Shown piece after piece: positions 47,691-59,777 of a DNA stretch of 64,000 bases. The stretch comes from Megalonaias nervosa (taxonomy: Eukaryota; Mollusca; Bivalvia; Unionida; Unionidae). How positions within the stretch are numbered: the first letter of the stretch is position 1; each line of letters begins with the position of its first letter. The position numbers and the translations under genes are program-made. The stretch covers positions 1 through 64,000 of the forward strand of contig JAECUM010033610.1 of assembly GCA_016617855.1 (NCBI GenBank), written 5' to 3'. The notes under the pieces are model-generated. The model ran no database searches and was not told the DNA's origin. It was given only the letters and a program-made list of their open reading frames with translations.

Positions 47691-48749
47691 ATAGGCAGGG
47701 AGAAGTCATGCAATACCCAAATAATATAATGTAAGTGCTTTACACAAATTACCACACTTTCATGGCAAAATTTACATTCTATGCAAGATCTATCGAAAAT
47801 TAAATGTTTAAAATTATGAAAATGATCTGCAGCTTATTTATGAAACAAATGGCCATGTATTTGTTTCCTTAAATTTCACCCTGTTCAAATAAAATACGTT
47901 TTATTCTTGTTTTTGTTTCAGAGAGTTTAATTTATATAAATATAAAATGTGTGATGCATGTGTGTCTTTTTTGTTTCATTTGTATGTGGATATATAGTGT
48001 ATACCCTTAGCTCTACTAATAACATTCTGACAATCAGAGGTACTCGGAAATCTCACAGGAGCTTATAGTGAAAAAAGTAAATAATACACGTTGTTGTCAA
48101 AGCGGAGAATACAATCGGGTATGCATTTGAGTAATTAGATACAAATTATGGAACAATCAGAAATAAATGGCATCAACTGATCTTCCACAGAGGAGTCAAA
48201 TTATGAACATAATGACAAATTTATATGTTAATAGTATGCAAGCTAAATTAATTATCCCAATCCTTACCTAAACTGGAGAGTAAAATCATATAAATATATT
48301 TAATCAGAAGCCATTTACCATTGAGTTTATTATTGATATGTTTCTAGCATCAGGGCTAGATCACTCCTGTTCCTTTTGATGTCCGTTCTTAAGTCCTGAC
48401 GAGCAGACTACATGGATATTGAGTTGTATAATCAAAGAGAAAAGCTGTAATGTTGCAGCACCGTGTGATGTTTTATCTCCACTGCCCTAGAATGCACGAA
48501 CTCTAAAACTGGCAAAAAGCAAGGTCTACAAATTTAACACCTTCATAAAGCAGTAGTTAAAACTAGGCATTACATCAAATGATTATCTGTATGAGCTAAC
48601 ATCATACAAATTATATAAAATGATGCATATACGATAAGACCAACTCAAACAAAAACACATTATGCTGTAGAAAATAAAATAAAAACAACAAATAATTTCG
48701 AAATGGCGGAAAAAGATGTTTGACATATAAAATATATTACAAAATGATT

Positions 48750-51700
48750 ACAACTCGGTCAGTCCTTCTGACTGGAACAATCTTAGAAAGAATAGTGCAA
48801 GGACCTTTCCAGCATTTATATATGATCTAATAGTATCAGTGGTCTCCTCTTTAGTGCCTGGGAATGACTCACGCTTTAAAACTAAAATGGGTATAGACAC
48901 TCTAATTAATTGTGATAGAACATTCTCACAATAATGTAAGTGATATATGTTGAATAATTTCAATCGCTAACATTAGCAGCATTCATGTTAGATTGTTAAG
49001 CTTTTGGATTGATATGCAAAGATTCCGTGGTCATAATAATACTAAGCACTATCAGAGAAATTCGGATCCTATATGTTTTGATTTGTTTTGAATTTTGTTT
49101 TCACTTATACTTTGCTAAACGAAATATGCACTTCAGAACAAAGCAGTTATATTGTCACGTGTAAGAACTACAGTATAATTGTTCTTATCAGACAATACAG
49201 GTAAGGTCTCAAGTCTACATGAGGAATTATAGTAATATGGTTACTTTAATCCAGTGTCAATTTGTTAATTTGGTTGGCACATTTACAGTCAGGATGTGTT
49301 AAAATACATTTTGCTGTAGTATGTTGATAATTCGTTCCACCGGGGAATATATATTTCATCTGGATAATAGGTAGTCTGGATGACCTAATTTTTAGTCAAA
49401 ACATAGAACTCTGAATGAAATTATTTGGACTATTTGTGATGGATGGCCATCATCTGTGTTGTCCTGTGAATACAAGTGTCACGTGTCTTGGGTTCAAGCT
49501 AAACTTGATCTGCTCACACTTATGCCAGTAGGTGGTTAGCTTTTATCAGCCGTTTATTCAAAACTGATCGCATATCTATGGTTAATTATTTAAGCTTGTA
49601 CTAAAATAATGCCATCGATCCGATTGCTACGAGACTCTAATTATACTTGATTAACGTGTGATGTATTATGACAGATTTGATCTTGCTTTAGAGGCACACA
49701 CATAGCGATAATCCAGTGCAATAAACTCATTTTCTTTATCCCTCTCTAATAATTACATTTATTTTTAATTCAGAACGATAATTTAGCTATTCAATATACC
49801 GCTGTAATTATAATCATATTAGATTGTATTTGATTGTATCAGTTTCTTATTTCTGATATTCTGTTCTACGCAGACGTTTTGATTGGAACGTTGATTTCAT
49901 TTATCAATACATGTATGTTGTAGAAAGTAAAACTTCTGGGAACAATGTAGAATCAGCTATGAGCGAATACTCTAGATAATCGGCTTCAGGATGATTAACG
50001 TTTTAATGCGTTCATCTTAAACATTGAAGACTCGAGCAAACAATAAGTAACCCATACTATCCTCTTTCTCTCTCAAACAAGAATGGGTTTGTAGAATACA
50101 TAGTTCAAATTATTATTGACTCCAGGACAAGATGGCCTAAAATGTAAATCCTATTCATTTCTGAATACAGGAAAGGCTTGTATGTGGTTCGAAATAGCTT
50201 ATACTTCATGGAATAGATGGCATTTTCTTATTTGGTTCTTGATTTAGCTTTGTTGTTGCCATATACATATATATATATATACAGCTGCAAACAGCAATGA
50301 GCAAGTTTCCATGGAATTAGAATAAGGAAAAATATAATTTACTCTGTTAGGGCAAGAAACGTTGCAACACCAAATTTTGTAAATACTTTTCGCAGTTAGC
50401 CGCGCGTCAATCAGTGACCTGCAAAACCTGCGGATTTCAATACATGCTAAATAGTTTTGAAAATAAATATTACTCCGTGGACATTAATATGAAATTGGTT
50501 CTGAAACTAAATGACTGAGCATTCCCTTGCGTTTTGTCCCTGTGCGCCCTCTTTTGGCGCATGAATAATGATTACCAGTCACTAATTCATACTAACAATT
50601 ATAATGACAAAAATCATAGCTCGAAGAAGAATTAATAAAATAATCATATATCAAACATTATGTGACACTACCTTAAAACTCTGCGTTGTTTATTTAAACT
50701 GGCTTTAAACTTGTGTTGCTTGCAACTTATCATCTTACTCAAAGCCTTCCTCAATAGAAATGTTGTTAATAGCTGGGAATGCTCTTAGAATCACCCAGAT
50801 AAGGTGTAACTTGCTTAGATGAGCATACCAAATTAGTTCTACGTCCTGTTAACAATCTTCTGTATTTATCATTTAATTCGGCATTATAATCATTGTTTAG
50901 TCATTTGGTAGTCATAACTTTGATATCGAGAAATCTACAGAATATATATCCTAAATATTGGTGATCTTGTATAACACGCAACACTGTCATGTTTATATCA
51001 TTCTTATCGTAAGCAAATCATATTAAATGTCTGTTTCACGTTTTCAGTGAAACGTGCCTGAATGGAAGAATCGTTGAATGAAGCATGCAAGGACGTTTAA
51101 AGTCTTTATATAGGAGGTAATATTAGCAGGCGTCCCCTCGTTGTTCCATGGAAAATCTCATACATTAAAACATAATGAAAATAAAAATGGATATTTACAT
51201 TCTAATAAAAGTTGACAGGACATTTTCACAGACTTTCCATGTTCACAAGACGTCACTGGATTATCGGCATTTTGTTTAACCCAAATGCATTGTACTTTTT
51301 AAATTTGTTTTTACTCTTTTGTTAGAGAAATATACAGAGCAGAAAAAAACCCCATTTTTTATTTTCTCTTAATGTAATCAGTGGCATACTAAGGGTAAAT
51401 GGCGTCAGGGCCCGGTGATGATGGCCAAGCCAACAATTTTCCTGCAATTTAAATTTTATCAGTTGTTTTGGCCCCCAAAAACCTCTGGCACCCGGGGCAA
51501 CCACCCCGTCTGCCCTGACCTCTTTTTGTACCCTACTGAAGGGAAACACCAAGAAACTTTTCTTACCAAAACTATACAGATGAGGTCTTAAGTCTCTATA
51601 AAGGATTATATTAATATGGCCTGTTTAGTCAAGATTTAATTGGATAATTTGTTAGGGATATTTACAGTCAGAATGTATTAAACTAAACTATAACAATCGG

Positions 51701-53620
51701 GGACAAATATATTATAAGGACAATCAGTAGGCTTGATGATCTAATTTTATCAAAACTGGAATGAAATGTCTAGATTAGATGAGATAGAAACAACTCTTCC
51801 TTGCACTCTTATAAAACACACCTAAATATTAATCGAGAAATAGTCGCATTTTATTACCATCACGGAGAAAGGATAATACAAATCATGCACGAAAGTTCGA
51901 CTTGGCTGTAGTTTATAAAACGACGATCATTTCAAAAACAGTTTGTCATCTATCAATAGATGTTCATGCAGTGAACCAGAAACCGCACGCTATTTTCTCC
52001 TAGACTGCATAAAGTGTTTTACTGTCACGAACAGAACAATGGGAATATTGCCGTGTATCACATATATAACGTCGTTATCGCAAGGTAACCCCTTGCAATA
52101 GATTGAGGTCAAATGGGAGATGTTCAAGGAGTTCATAAGTACATAATTACATCTAAAAGATTTGCTTGATTATTAATGATGTCTTCACGCTAAGTTGTAT
52201 CTCAGGCATAAACATATACCACCCGTAAATGTCCTTTATCTAACCTCTCCCACTCTATACATGCCAAATGTGTTATAAACTGTTATTCCTTTCTTTTCTT
52301 GTTATTTTGTTTAGAATTAGAAGCATAAACTAAATAATTTCTGCTGTAAACAATTATTGGTAACCGTCTGACAGTTTTATAATACTGTATTTGCAATTTC
52401 TTGGTTTGATACTTCATTAGCATGTTTCAATGTCGCGATATTATGCCTTCACGTAAGCCGCGTTACAATAAAAGTAAATATTGTTAAATGAGGGGTGCGC
52501 TCGAAATAAGCTTATGCTTGTTGTTCAATCATTCATGTTCTTGTTGAACATTTTACGATAAAAGTTTTGGAAAATGCATATTTTTAAAATCAAAATAATG
52601 AATGTGTGAGCAAAAAAGAGAGTTAAAATTCTTGCTACGGTTTCAACATGGTGTATAAAGAGGTAAATCCTGTTCATGTCTGAGTATGGAACTATTTTTG
52701 TGATGTTAAAATAACATATTTCACGGAATTGATGTTTTTGACTTACTTTTTATGTTTTACTTACCTTCCTTGTCACCGTACATATCCATGTAAACAGCTG
52801 CGAACAAGATCTGCTGTCACATAGTTTACTGACTGAATTACCATTACTCCTCCAGGAAGTATCAGGTAAAGCACCACGCTTCAAAAATACAATGGATCTA
52901 AACATTTTCATTCAATGGGACAGAAGAGTCTCACAACAGTGCAAGTGAGAATTATAAAATATAATTGCAAATTTTAATAAAATGAGCCATGGATGTTCGA
53001 TTTTCAAGATTTGCGTTATTGTTTCACATTTACGGACGAGTTTCCATGGTCAAAAGACTTCCTAGAATTGTCAGGAAAATATTTTGTTCCGAAGGTATTT
53101 ATACGAAAAATATAGACAGCGGAACGAAGCATTTGTATGGTCAGTTAAGGGAAATATATTTAATCTTTCCTTGACAAACAATATCTATATAAGGCCTTCA
53201 TCAAAGTGTCTGTTAGGAACACCGTATTAAGGCTATTTTAACTAAGTGTAAAGTTGGACACAAATACGGCCATTTACAATCCGAATATATTTTAAAAAAT
53301 ATATTTATGTGGTATTTTCATAAATGGACAACTCTAGACTAGAGTAATTAGGCAATAGTATACTCCTTTCACCCAGAATACAAAGGTGAATATTGTCCAT
53401 ATATGTTAATGAAGGGTAACTTAATGAGGTTCAAAATAACATAACATGTTTCACGGGAATCAAGTGCATTTTCATTTATTCATATATAATTTACATTCCT
53501 CGGTACCGAATACACCACTGTTAACCCGTCCACAACTTCAAACCGCAATGACCCAGATGTGCTGCCACATAATTTGGAATATATTATTGCATATTACGAA
53601 ATATAATCTGACAAAATGGT
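48750..53620. repeat. Diverged low-copy duplications, three copies of a ~0.6 kb unit
   Basis: Blocks near 48760-49400, 51050-51750 and 52840-53400 share ordered motifs. These include CTTTAAAACTAAAATGG or CTTCAAAAATACAATGG, then GACAG-A-ATTTTCACA or CATTCTCACAA, then AAGGTCTCAAGTC or GAGGTCTTAAGTC, then CATTTACAGTCAG-ATGT or CATTTACAATCCG. A second motif set, CACGGAATTGATG... CAGCTGCGAACAAGATCTGCTGTCACATA near 52720-52830, recurs near 53450-53580 and partly near 50280. Spacing is about 2.3 and 1.8 kb. Coding potential is doubtful; these may be old transposon copies or duplicated exons. Confidence 0.5.
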
Positions 53621-53695
53621 CTTTTGTCTATAGTTAGACGCACATGACGTATTTATGTATGTGTGGATGTATGTGTGCGTCAATGTATGTATGTT

Positions 53696-53703
<8 letters not shown>

Positions 53704-53780
<77 letters not shown>

Positions 53781-53895
53781 AGGTAGGTAGGGTAGTAGGT
53801 ATGTAGGTAGGTAGGTATGTACGTTTGTATGTATATATGTATGTATGTATGTATGGATGTATGTTTCTACAAGTATATATATATAAATAAATAAA
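53704..53895. repeat. Compound (TA)n(TG)n(TAGG)n(TATG)n microsatellite
   Basis: Adjacent simple repeats merging into an AAAT-type stretch. Confidence 0.95.
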
Positions 53896-54070
53896 TATAA
53901 ATGTTCTTGTCTCTGTCTGAAGTTAAGTCGCATGGAAAGAATTGGTAAATACAATTTTGTAACATTTTGCCTTAATAAGTAATGCACACTGACCGGCCTT
54001 TGCTTATCCAATAATAGTTCATCTTGTTACACATTAACCTTTTGACTAAATGTTTATTCAGAACAAAAAG

Positions 54071-54072
<2 letters not shown>

Positions 54073-54107
<35 letters not shown>
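54073..54107. repeat. (GA)n microsatellite
   Basis: About 17 GA units. Confidence 0.95.
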
Positions 54108-54110
<3 letters not shown>

Positions 54111-54449
54111 TAGTCGAAATTATATTTTCTTGCCAAGCAATACCAACATCCAACATGATTGTTTCTGAATCAGCTTATTAGGAATATGTTGTCTGCGCTT
54201 AATAAAATCATAGGAGAATAATGATTAGGTCTATATCATTATTGTTCATATACAACTGCGACAATTTGAACAAGAACATATTTACAATGTTAACAAAGTT
54301 AGAAAAGTAAGATTTGATATCAAACGATCAAGTCCAGCGTCAACTCCCTATCGATACACACCACATTTCTGTGCTTAGAAAATGAATAGCATATTGTTAG
54401 CAAAACATTCTTTCAATTTTCCCAACCTTGATAGAGAAATTATGCTCAA

Positions 54450-54812
54450 AACATATTCTAAAGGAAATCCAAGACTGAGTTGATAACGAAGCAAAACACA
54501 GTAGGGTCCACACACTATCGAATATGATCCTTTAAATCTCAAGGTACTTAATTATAGAGATATAGTGATTCTTGTAACGAAGACTTCCACTGGAGATAAT
54601 GCATAAGGATAATATATATTATACACTGTGGTAAAATGAAAAGCAAAGGGAGTCATCATGGGTTCCAGGGAGATAACTGTCATTTGTCTCGATGAACATC
54701 GTAAATGGTTTCGATGACGAAGTTCATAATTAGCACACACCGCTGCATTCAAAGATGTAACAAAGTGTGCCTGTCTTCATATATTCTAAGAAGGATATAC
54801 ATTTTACGAGTG
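54450..54812 (-). pseudogene. Third relic: diverged copy of the Element 1 adenain-like protease
   Basis: On the minus strand this region aligns by eye with 20065-20440 of Element 1. Shared blocks are the start (ATGTATATCC against ATGGATACAT), GTGTGTGCTAA, GACAGTTATCTCCC-GGAACCCA against GACTACAGTCATCTCCCAGGAACCCA, TGTGTGGA, and TCAACTCAGTCTTGGATTTCC against TCAACGCAGTCTTGGATATCC. Translation of the end gives SIVCGPYCVLL and QLSLGFPLE. This keeps the Cys-Gly dipeptide of the C5-protease active site that Element 1 has lost. The middle has a ~75 bp deletion around the FDSYG box. Only this gene is recognisable, so the fragment is isolated, about 1.2 kb left of Element 2 and in the opposite orientation. 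Confidence 0.8.
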
Positions 54813-55776
54813 GTCCAAATGAGAAATTAGTTGCGTCCCTTAGAGCTGCTTCAGAGGGCTATGATTGCATAATCTTATTTATTTGGTATAATTCCTTCTG
54901 CTAATTTATTTTCTTTGTTAATTAACATCAGTCAAACGTATCATTTTTGCGGAAAAAGTTCAGAAAATATCACTGTAAGCAAGACGTGTAAATTAAACAT
55001 AAACTAATTCTCCTATTATTATCAACTCTTCATGAATTCGTATATGCAGGTGCACACAATGGTTGATGCAATCGTAGTGGGATTTGTTAACTCTCTTGTC
55101 TTCAAACTAATTTAGTTCTCTATGAAATATTATATACGCCGCCGACAAGGCTATGACAGATTATAAGTCTGCACAGACGCAGACCTAGGCATGCGCAATG
55201 AGCATCTCGATTACCTTAAGAAGAGTCTGCATGACGAGCAGTGTATCTGAAACGAACTAACAAATTATTACCGATAATATTTATAGTCTTCAGATTTTGT
55301 TGGCTACAGAGGCGTTGGCACACATTAATGCTTTCCTATGATATTCAACATATTGGAGCACTTTTACTGAATCTCAGCTGGAGCTCGAGATGCTCGCGTA
55401 TGGCTCAAGAGCGGCGATCACGTTTAACACACTGAATAAAACAACTGGAATACTAAATGAATCCTAACCTCGTGAAAACATATATAATACAGCTCAAGGT
55501 GTAACAGTTGTGCAAATGTAAGACAGTTACATAAGAAAACAATGGGCAAATACGTAAAAATCTTCCAAAATGTTTCAGAGGCTTGGCTCAAGAAGAAGGC
55601 AATGTAGCAGATTTACCTGATAGCTCCATCCGTAATTTCATGTACCAGCATATGATTTAGTACAACAATAACGACGTATTGTTATTGCCGCACATTCGAT
55701 TTTGTGCAGCAGAAGGGAGGGTGAACAGACCACTTTTAGGAACAGTCCGTTTTTGAAAATACAACTTCTTACAAAA
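54813..55776. other. Intergenic, nothing recognised
   Basis: Sequence between the third relic and Element 2. It may contain further eroded viral DNA, but I cannot match it. Confidence 0.4.
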
Positions 55777-55897
55777 ATGAAAACACAAGCGTCAATAACG
55801 CTAAACCGAGACCTCTAACTAGGTTGCATTAAACCGAGGTCTTTAACCGGATTAGCCCATTTTTGTTATTGTTTCCTTTGACGCTTGTATTTTCAAA
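55777..55897. repeat. ~20 bp inverted repeat near the left edge of Element 2
   Basis: TGAAAACACAAGCGTCAATA (about 55778) is matched in inverse by TTTGACGCTTGTATTTTCA (about 55877), with 18 of about 20 bases paired and an ~80 base spacer. The spacer holds a short direct repeat, AACCGAGACCTCTAAC / AACCGAGGTCTTTAACC. This may be a hairpin near an element terminus; no partner was found beyond 62.5 kb. Confidence 0.5.
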
Positions 55898-56026
55898 TTT
55901 GTATGCGTCCTCGTTAACCGACCCGGGACATTCACTGTTGGTTGTCCCCTCCCTGCTGCTGGTGGCGTAATTAAATCATTATTATATCAATAATAACGCT
56001 AAACAGCTAAACTAGAGGCAATTAAT

Positions 56027-56690
56027 AAATATCTCACGTTCGTGATTCTGTCAAGCAAAAACTACATGAGTAACAGGAGTCTCAGGTGGAATTTACAGAA
56101 GGTGCAGAGCAGTTATTTAAACTTATCGTCGAACCACCCAAGAAAATTCTTACAGCAACTGAGGCTGCACAAAAAGCTCTTGAGACATTACCTGTTGATA
56201 TTGTCGGCTGTCTTCAAGCAACTCAACCAACACCCTTGCAACCCCCTCAACAAACAACTTGAAGATGAGCCACAACCTGAAGATGAGCTACAACCTCTGC
56301 TAAAAGTTAGAACTAATATTACAAATACATTTACGGGGGAAGGTATCAAGACCCCAAGCCAATTAATTAATATTGCCGCGTTTGGATATAGTGATAGAAA
56401 TAGGTATGTAAAACCCGAATATATTAAAAATCTGAAATCTGCCGATTGGGTTAAGGATGTATATCGCTACTGATACTCCGCAGATCAGATCTGAGGAAGA
56501 TGTTAATAATTTTAAAACTTTAACCAGGCAGAAGGTGAGTATATTGAACGAGTAAATAAGAAGGGAAACGAAAGAGAAGAAGAAATGAAGTTGCAACTTA
56601 AAAAAGCTAAACAAGTAAGGAAACGAAAAGAAGAAATGAATTTGCAACTTGAAAAGATTAACAAGAAAAGAAATCAGCCTTAACAAAAAG
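56027..56690 (+). pseudogene. Element 2 gene 1, unknown virion-type protein, frameshifted
   Basis: Coding signal passes through three frames. One (about 56090-56262) shows VEFTEGAEQLFKLIVEPPKK and ATEAAQKALETLPVDI. The next (to 56473) shows ITNTFTGEGIKTPSQLI and FGYSDRNRYVKPEYI. A third shows ATDTPQIRSEEDVNNFKT, then a Lys/Glu-rich repeat (EEEMKLQLKKAKQ; KEEMNLQLEKINK), probably coiled coil. It is uncertain whether this was one gene or two. It starts Element 2 on the left and precedes the other capsid-type genes. I cannot name a function. Confidence 0.5.
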
Positions 56691-56973
56691 TAAGAAAAAA
56701 GTAGACGAAACAACTGGAAGTGGTCTCTACAACGCTAGCGATTGGGTCACTCCTTTTACAGGTCCCAGGAGAAGTGGCCATGATAAACTTTGTCCTAACA
56801 ACATCCTTGCCGATGTTGATAGACTAGAAATTCTGATTGGCGGAAGACGAGCCGGTAATAATTCACCAGAAATGATTAATGAAGCAGCTGCTATTTGTCA
56901 GAGATTGTTCACAGGCGGTATCATGGATATCAATGTTCATCGGTCCTTTTTTGATAAAATCGTTGATGATTGA
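56680..56973 (+). pseudogene. Element 2 gene 2, unknown, single open stretch
   Basis: About 95 codons in one frame: SKKKVDETTGSGLYNASDW, then TPFTGPRRSGHDKLCPNN, ILADVDRLEILIGGRRAGN and EAAAICQRLFTGGIMDINV, ending at a TGA near 56973. The mix of a Lys-rich N terminus with a compact C-terminal domain is protein-like. It may be the continuation of gene 1 after a frameshift. No family is recognised. Confidence 0.5.
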
Positions 56974-57079
56974 TGGAATTAGATCAATGACAAGAAAATA
57001 TTACGAAAATACATAATTCTCAGTTTAGACCTGTAATGGTCAGGGCGATAAATTCAAGATTGCCAACATATAAAGCGAT

Positions 57080-57451
57080 CTTGTTCAGGGTCTATTCAGA
57101 AGGATAGCCCCAAAAGCAATACCGATTGCAAAGCAACTGGAAAAGAACGTTATTGACATTGTTAGTAATAAAGGTATTAGTACTGTTGGTGATGTTGCTA
57201 GTAAAGCATTCTCAGGAATCAAGGATAGACTAACACGATTAATATGCAGACTGCCAGCAGCCCGACCTCAGCCAGTAAAATTTCCCATCACCGAAGTTAT
57301 GCTTGCAAATGTTAGTAAAATAATAAATCAATCTGCAAATCAAAGACTAGCAGAGTTGGCTGGTGTACCTCTGCCACTGGTAGAATCAGCAAAAGAAAAG
57401 AATATAACTGCAAGTCTAATAGCAGGAAGTGGTCTTTGTGTTAGACGATAG
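57080..57451 (+). pseudogene. Element 2 minor capsid protein, pVI-like
   Basis: A frame open for about 118 codons begins with the hydrophobic-basic segment GLFRRIAPKAIPIAKQLEKN. It continues IVSNKGISTVGDVASKAFSG and ends LIAGSGLCVRR. An N-terminal amphipathic GLF-type helix followed by Gly/Val repeats is typical of the membrane-lytic or capsid-lining minor proteins of adenovirus-like elements. The N-terminal start is lost in an upstream frameshift near 57090. It immediately precedes the major capsid gene, as the equivalent peptide does in Element 1. Confidence 0.55.
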
Positions 57452-57462
57452 CAAGTATAATA

Positions 57463-58826
57463 ATGTTCAAGCGTGTATCTGATCCCGCATTTGATATTCA
57501 TACACCAGTATTCACAGATGAATAGGTACGTGATTATCAATATTATTCCTATGATGTACGAGAGCCAAATCAGCGTAGAAGAAGTGAGCTGCAAGTTCAT
57601 GGTAAAAACAGATATTTCTCACCAACTGAAGCATTTATTAAAGTAGAAGATGAAATTCTAAAAACAGATGATACAAAATATTGAGCTGATGTTAGAGTTG
57701 GTTTTGTTAATAATGGCATCATGGGGTTGTTCAACTGTGCCACGTATAGCATAAACGGAAGAAATATTGAATCATGTCTGGTAAACGTCGACGTTGCCAA
57801 GACGATATTAGGTCTAGCAAGATAATATGATGATTATTCAAGATCAACTGGTCCGTCAGTGATGTTTGTGAAGGATACTTCTGACCACCCTGACAACAGA
57901 CAGTATAATATAAGACAAGCAAGAAACTTCGCCGACAACGGTGACGCTGATGTGTAGCCGGTGGTTCAGAATTCACCTTAGGATTCGCAGCACGTCGATC
58001 AATGCTGAAGGATGGAAGTAGAAGATTTTCATGTACAATCCCATTGTCTCATATCTTTGGATTTTGCAGATATGTCTGTAAAGTTATTTTTGGCGCCAAG
58101 CATACAATTTTACTCGTACGAAAGGCCACCGACGATGATGCAATCTGGCGCCCTATCGATGATGCAGGTAGAGTAATACTGACAAAACTTTCATTGTGGA
58201 TGCCAACAATGATACCGTCATTGACCAAAGAACAACGGCTGCTCTCTTTTATGGACTCAGGTGGTAAATCAACATTACAATGGTTGATGACGACCACATA
58301 TAGTGTTGAAAGTACCACTAATGGTTTATTCACATGGCAGATAGCATCACAGAAAGGTTTCTCTGCACCGCGACATATATTCATTGCTTTCGAAGATACT
58401 GATAGAGAAATCTCACAATTATGTAGCACAATGATACTTGACAAACTTGGTGTTACTGCAGTTTCACTGAGAATAACTGGAGATCAAGAACCAGCTGAGG
58501 ACATAATACTGAACTTTGATAACAATCATTTTGGACGTTCATATTATCTTTTGATGACATTTATGGGACCTGATCAAAATGTTGATTCTGGTCTACAAAT
58601 ATCACTACTAGATTTTACAACTCTGTATCCGATCTATTACTTTTGGCTGGAACACGTGCATTTATTTAGACAATCTGTAATTGATATACACTTTCAAGCT
58701 CGTGTGGCAAGAGGAGCTATAGCTAATTAGAGAGCAATTGTTGTTATACTCTTAGACAAAACAATGCTGCTTGAAGGTGTTGGTGGACGAATGAGAGTTA
58801 TTGATGCCCGAGTGGAAAACATGTAA
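57463..58826 (+). pseudogene. Element 2 major capsid protein candidate (double jelly roll), broken
   Basis: From ATG 57463 (MFKRVSDPAFDIHTPVF) a frame with three in-frame stops (TAG, TGA, TAA) shows FIKVEDEILKTDDTKY, VRVGFVNNGIMGLFNCA, SINGRNIES and RSTGPSVMFVKDTSD. After a shift near 57970 it runs 242 clean codons (58002-58730) with GSRRFSCTIPLSHIFGFC, IFGAKHTILLVRKATDD, FTWQIASQKGFSAPRHIFI and SLLDFTTLYPIYYFW. A last shift near 58728 gives LLDKTMLLEGVGGRMRV and the stop at 58826. The length of about 455 codons and the IPL.HIFGFC...KHTI.LVR signature match a capsid-size protein common in animal Polinton-type elements. Major capsid identity is my interpretation and is not proven by a structural motif. 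Confidence 0.65.
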
Positions 58827-58884
58827 TCGATTACAGGATCAGTAATTATATCACCCATGATATTATAATATCATATCATCACGT

Positions 58885-59400
58885 TGATGTTACTCTGACT
58901 CCTGGTCAGACGAAAAGCTACAATCAGCATTAAAAAAGAATTCTGGAATACAAATATTACTAAAAGCAGCAGCGTAGCAAGATCCAAATAAACTATCTTT
59001 AATGCCGTCCCAGCGGCAGTTACAACAGTACCAAGTAGATCTGCATTACCGTACCATCTGGATCATCATTATGGACACTACTCAATAAATCCATCAAACA
59101 TACCGCCGAGGTTACCGGTGTGTACAGGTTCTCAGTAATCGACGTTACAACATTTACAATATCAAGAACTTCAATGACGCCAAGCGATCAGCGACTGGTT
59201 GTAGACTTCATCTTTCTGCGGGTGCCATTAAAGACATTGCCAAGACGGATGGTATATTTCCACTTCTTGCAGCTATGCCAGCGTTGATTGATGCCCCACC
59301 CGTTGCACAAGTATCTGCACTTGGTACTGTTGAAACTGCCGCTTGGACGGCATTAAAGAAAGCAAGAGGTCACGGACTAAAGACTTCAAAAAAATGGTGG
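58885..59400 (+). pseudogene. Element 2 small conserved gene, interrupted by fibre-derived DNA
   Basis: The first part reads VDVTLTPGQTKSYNQ and then, past stops, DPNKLSLMPSQ. The last part (about 59195-59400) reads LHLSAGAIKDIAKTDGIFP, LLAAMPALIDAPP and ALKKARGHGLKTSKKW. The pattern of TPGQ...LS, then a K-T-x-G-x-F/L-P hydrophobic segment and a basic tail, fits a small conserved protein of this virus group. Between the two parts lies a ~115 bp copy of the fibre gene's C-terminal domain (59051-59166), which looks inserted. Function unknown. Confidence 0.45.
59051..59166 (+). repeat. Direct repeat: fibre C-terminal domain, copy 1
   Basis: About 115 bp is almost identical (roughly ten differences) to 60569-60683 in the same orientation. 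Both translate in phase to SGSSLWT..LNKSIKHTAEV and YRFSVIDVT.FTIS. Copy 2 is part of the fibre gene. This copy lies outside any complete gene. Confidence 0.85.
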
Positions 59401-59404
59401 TTTT

Positions 59405-59770
59405 ATGCTTGATCAATTACCAAACCAGTCAAACCGCGTTGAAACCAGTATCATTAATCTTGACGGAAGTTCTGGTCCAGGTACTCATTGGGTTGGATAT
59501 GCGGTTGACTCTCGTGGAGTTGTTTATTTTGATTCGCATGGGTTGGCTCCACCAAAAGATTCATTTAAAATATGTCGGTGGAATGCACGGCACACCGATC
59601 TGGTATTCAACATTACAAACACAGACAATAACTGATCGGCCAATATATGACCGTGAAGTACTGGCTGTGCTCGACGCTGTGTCAAGGTCCCTAACACCGC
59701 CTCATAAAAGTCGTGCACGAGAATACCACCAAACAACATCGTCGTCAACGTTTAAAAAGGTCTTAGTGTA
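59405..59770 (+). pseudogene. Element 2 adenain-like cysteine protease, 3' part eroded
   Basis: ATG 59405 opens 76 clean codons: MLDQLPNQSNRVETSIINLD, then the His box GPGTHWVGYAVDSRGVVY and the acidic box FDSHGLAPPKDSFK. This is the C5 (adenovirus-type) maturation protease pattern with His in GTHWV and a following FDS motif. The frame ends at 59635. Downstream the expected Gln and nucleophilic Cys region cannot be traced securely (WLCSTLCQGP in another frame is a weak candidate). Unlike the Element 1 copy, the Trp after the active-site His is kept. It lies between the GG-type gene and the fibre gene. Confidence 0.75.
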
Positions 59771-59777
59771 ATATACA

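Noticed and set aside
58049..58444. 131-codon minus-strand ORF in Element 2
   Set aside because: It is opposite the clean 242-codon capsid segment, which has the recognisable motifs.
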